Source of the DNA: UBA9630 sp043725085
GTDB taxonomy: Bacteria; Patescibacteriota; Minisyncoccia; Moranbacterales; UBA2206
Length of the DNA stretch: 24,907 nt
Assembly (NCBI GenBank): GCA_043725085.1
Contig: JAYSLY010000040.1
Coordinates: 1-24,907, forward strand
Direction: 5' to 3'
Within the stretch, counting starts at the first letter, position 1. Each line of letters opens with the position of its first letter. Below the pieces are notes generated by a model. That model worked only from the letters and a program-made list of their open reading frames with translations, made no database searches and was not told where the DNA came from. A program made the position numbers and the translations under genes. Below are positions 24,703-24,907 of this stretch, piece by piece.

Positions 24703-24719
24703 CAAATTTGTGGTACAAT
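24691..24719 (+). promoter_or_regulatory. Promoter for the structured region or gene at the right edge
   Basis: TTGGGT (24,691-24,696), 17-base spacer, TACAAT (24,714-24,719) with TGG extension. Predicted start near 24,726. It overlaps the end of the M64-like gene. Confidence 0.6.
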
Positions 24720-24746
24720 CAACTGTTAATTATCAAAGCGTTGATT

Positions 24747-24803
24747 CCGCGGACTGTCCGCGTTTCGCGGACCGTTCGCAAGCACACACAGTGAACAGCG
24801 AAC
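24747..24803 (+). promoter_or_regulatory. GC-rich leader with mutually exclusive hairpins
   Basis: CGCGGAC occurs at 24,748-24,754 and 24,766-24,772, with GTCCGCG between at 24,756-24,762. The second copy forms a 7-bp stem with GTCCGCG over a TTT loop; the first can pair with it only by opening the other. GTTCGC (24,774-24,779) also pairs with GCGAAC (24,798-24,803). The island is GC-rich in an AT-rich genome and lies 20-80 bases after the predicted start, consistent with a structured leader or small RNA. Confidence 0.45.
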
Positions 24804-24831
24804 AAAGGGCAGTATATTCCAATCTTAAGAA

Positions 24832-24907
24832 GTGACTAAACTCATAACCGGACTTTTTGGTTATTTTGTTAAATCTTTACTAATTTTTTCAAATAATTTA
24901 TCTTTGG
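24832..24907 (+). CDS. Possible start of a gene running off the right edge
   Basis: A GTG at 24,832 follows an in-frame TAA (24,826-24,828) and opens a frame to the window end (25 codons): T-K-L-I-T-G-L-F-G-Y-F-V-K-S-L-L-I-F, a hydrophobic or amphipathic N-terminus. No Shine-Dalgarno is seen, as usual here. It is about 106 bases downstream of the predicted start point. Too short to identify, and a non-coding reading is possible because ATAACC/GGTTAT (24,844-24,849 and 24,859-24,864) could form a weak hairpin within it. Confidence 0.35.
   Translation, partial: MTKLITGLFGYFVKSLLIFSNNLSL

Noticed and set aside
24699..24719. TTGACA and TACAAT as a canonical promoter pair
   Set aside because: The spacer is only 9 bases. 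TTGGGT at 24,691 with 17 bases fits better.

Overview
The window looks like a chromosomal segment of a Candidate Phyla Radiation (Patescibacteria) bacterium, probably in or near the Parcubacteria/Moranbacteria. The pointers are an AT-rich sequence, almost no Shine-Dalgarno sites, very short spacers, many single-pass membrane proteins with small unknown outer domains, and a characteristic VirD4-like ATPase cassette. Several genes end in TGA, so the standard bacterial code applies and the UGA-recoding Gracilibacteria/Absconditabacteria are unlikely. I saw no rRNA, tRNA, IS element or CRISPR array. No gene-free stretch exceeds about 205 bases.

Left part (1-3,307): the Cys-rich tail of a secreted protein, a DUF5666-like membrane-anchored protein, an unknown single-pass protein, a secreted coiled-coil/lytic transglycosylase fusion and a small coiled-coil protein. 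Centre-left (3,441-10,252) is an envelope and division block: murA, a small ORF resembling a NUDIX tail, mreB, two GT4 glycosyltransferases, a DNA polymerase III delta-prime-like subunit and an FtsQ-like POTRA protein. Two minus-strand GT-C (family 39-like) integral membrane glycosyltransferases follow (10,249-13,755); the first shares a CTAG stop overlap with ftsQ.

Right part: a divergent promoter region containing a perfect DnaA-box 9-mer starts a three-gene plus-strand cassette (13,923-20,341). It holds a 1,154-residue protein with no recognised domain, a 146-residue protein and an 822-residue VirD4/TraG-like membrane ATPase. A bidirectional terminator separates it from a convergent gene for a protein with a degenerate PP2C-like cytoplasmic domain, one membrane span and an outer beta-propeller-like domain. 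The window ends with a two-gene unit: a small anchored protein, then an M64-like protein whose zinc-peptidase motif lacks its glutamate. After that come a promoter, a GC-rich region that can fold in alternative hairpins, and the start of a possible further gene.

Together the genes serve wall precursor synthesis and remodelling (MurA, transglycosylase), shape and division (MreB, FtsQ), glycan or glycoprotein assembly (two GT4, two GT-C) and cell-surface proteins. The most interesting parts are the ATPase cassette, the PP2C-like/propeller protein, the HLMGH pseudo-peptidase, the probable leaderless promoters, and the mreB 5' hairpin.
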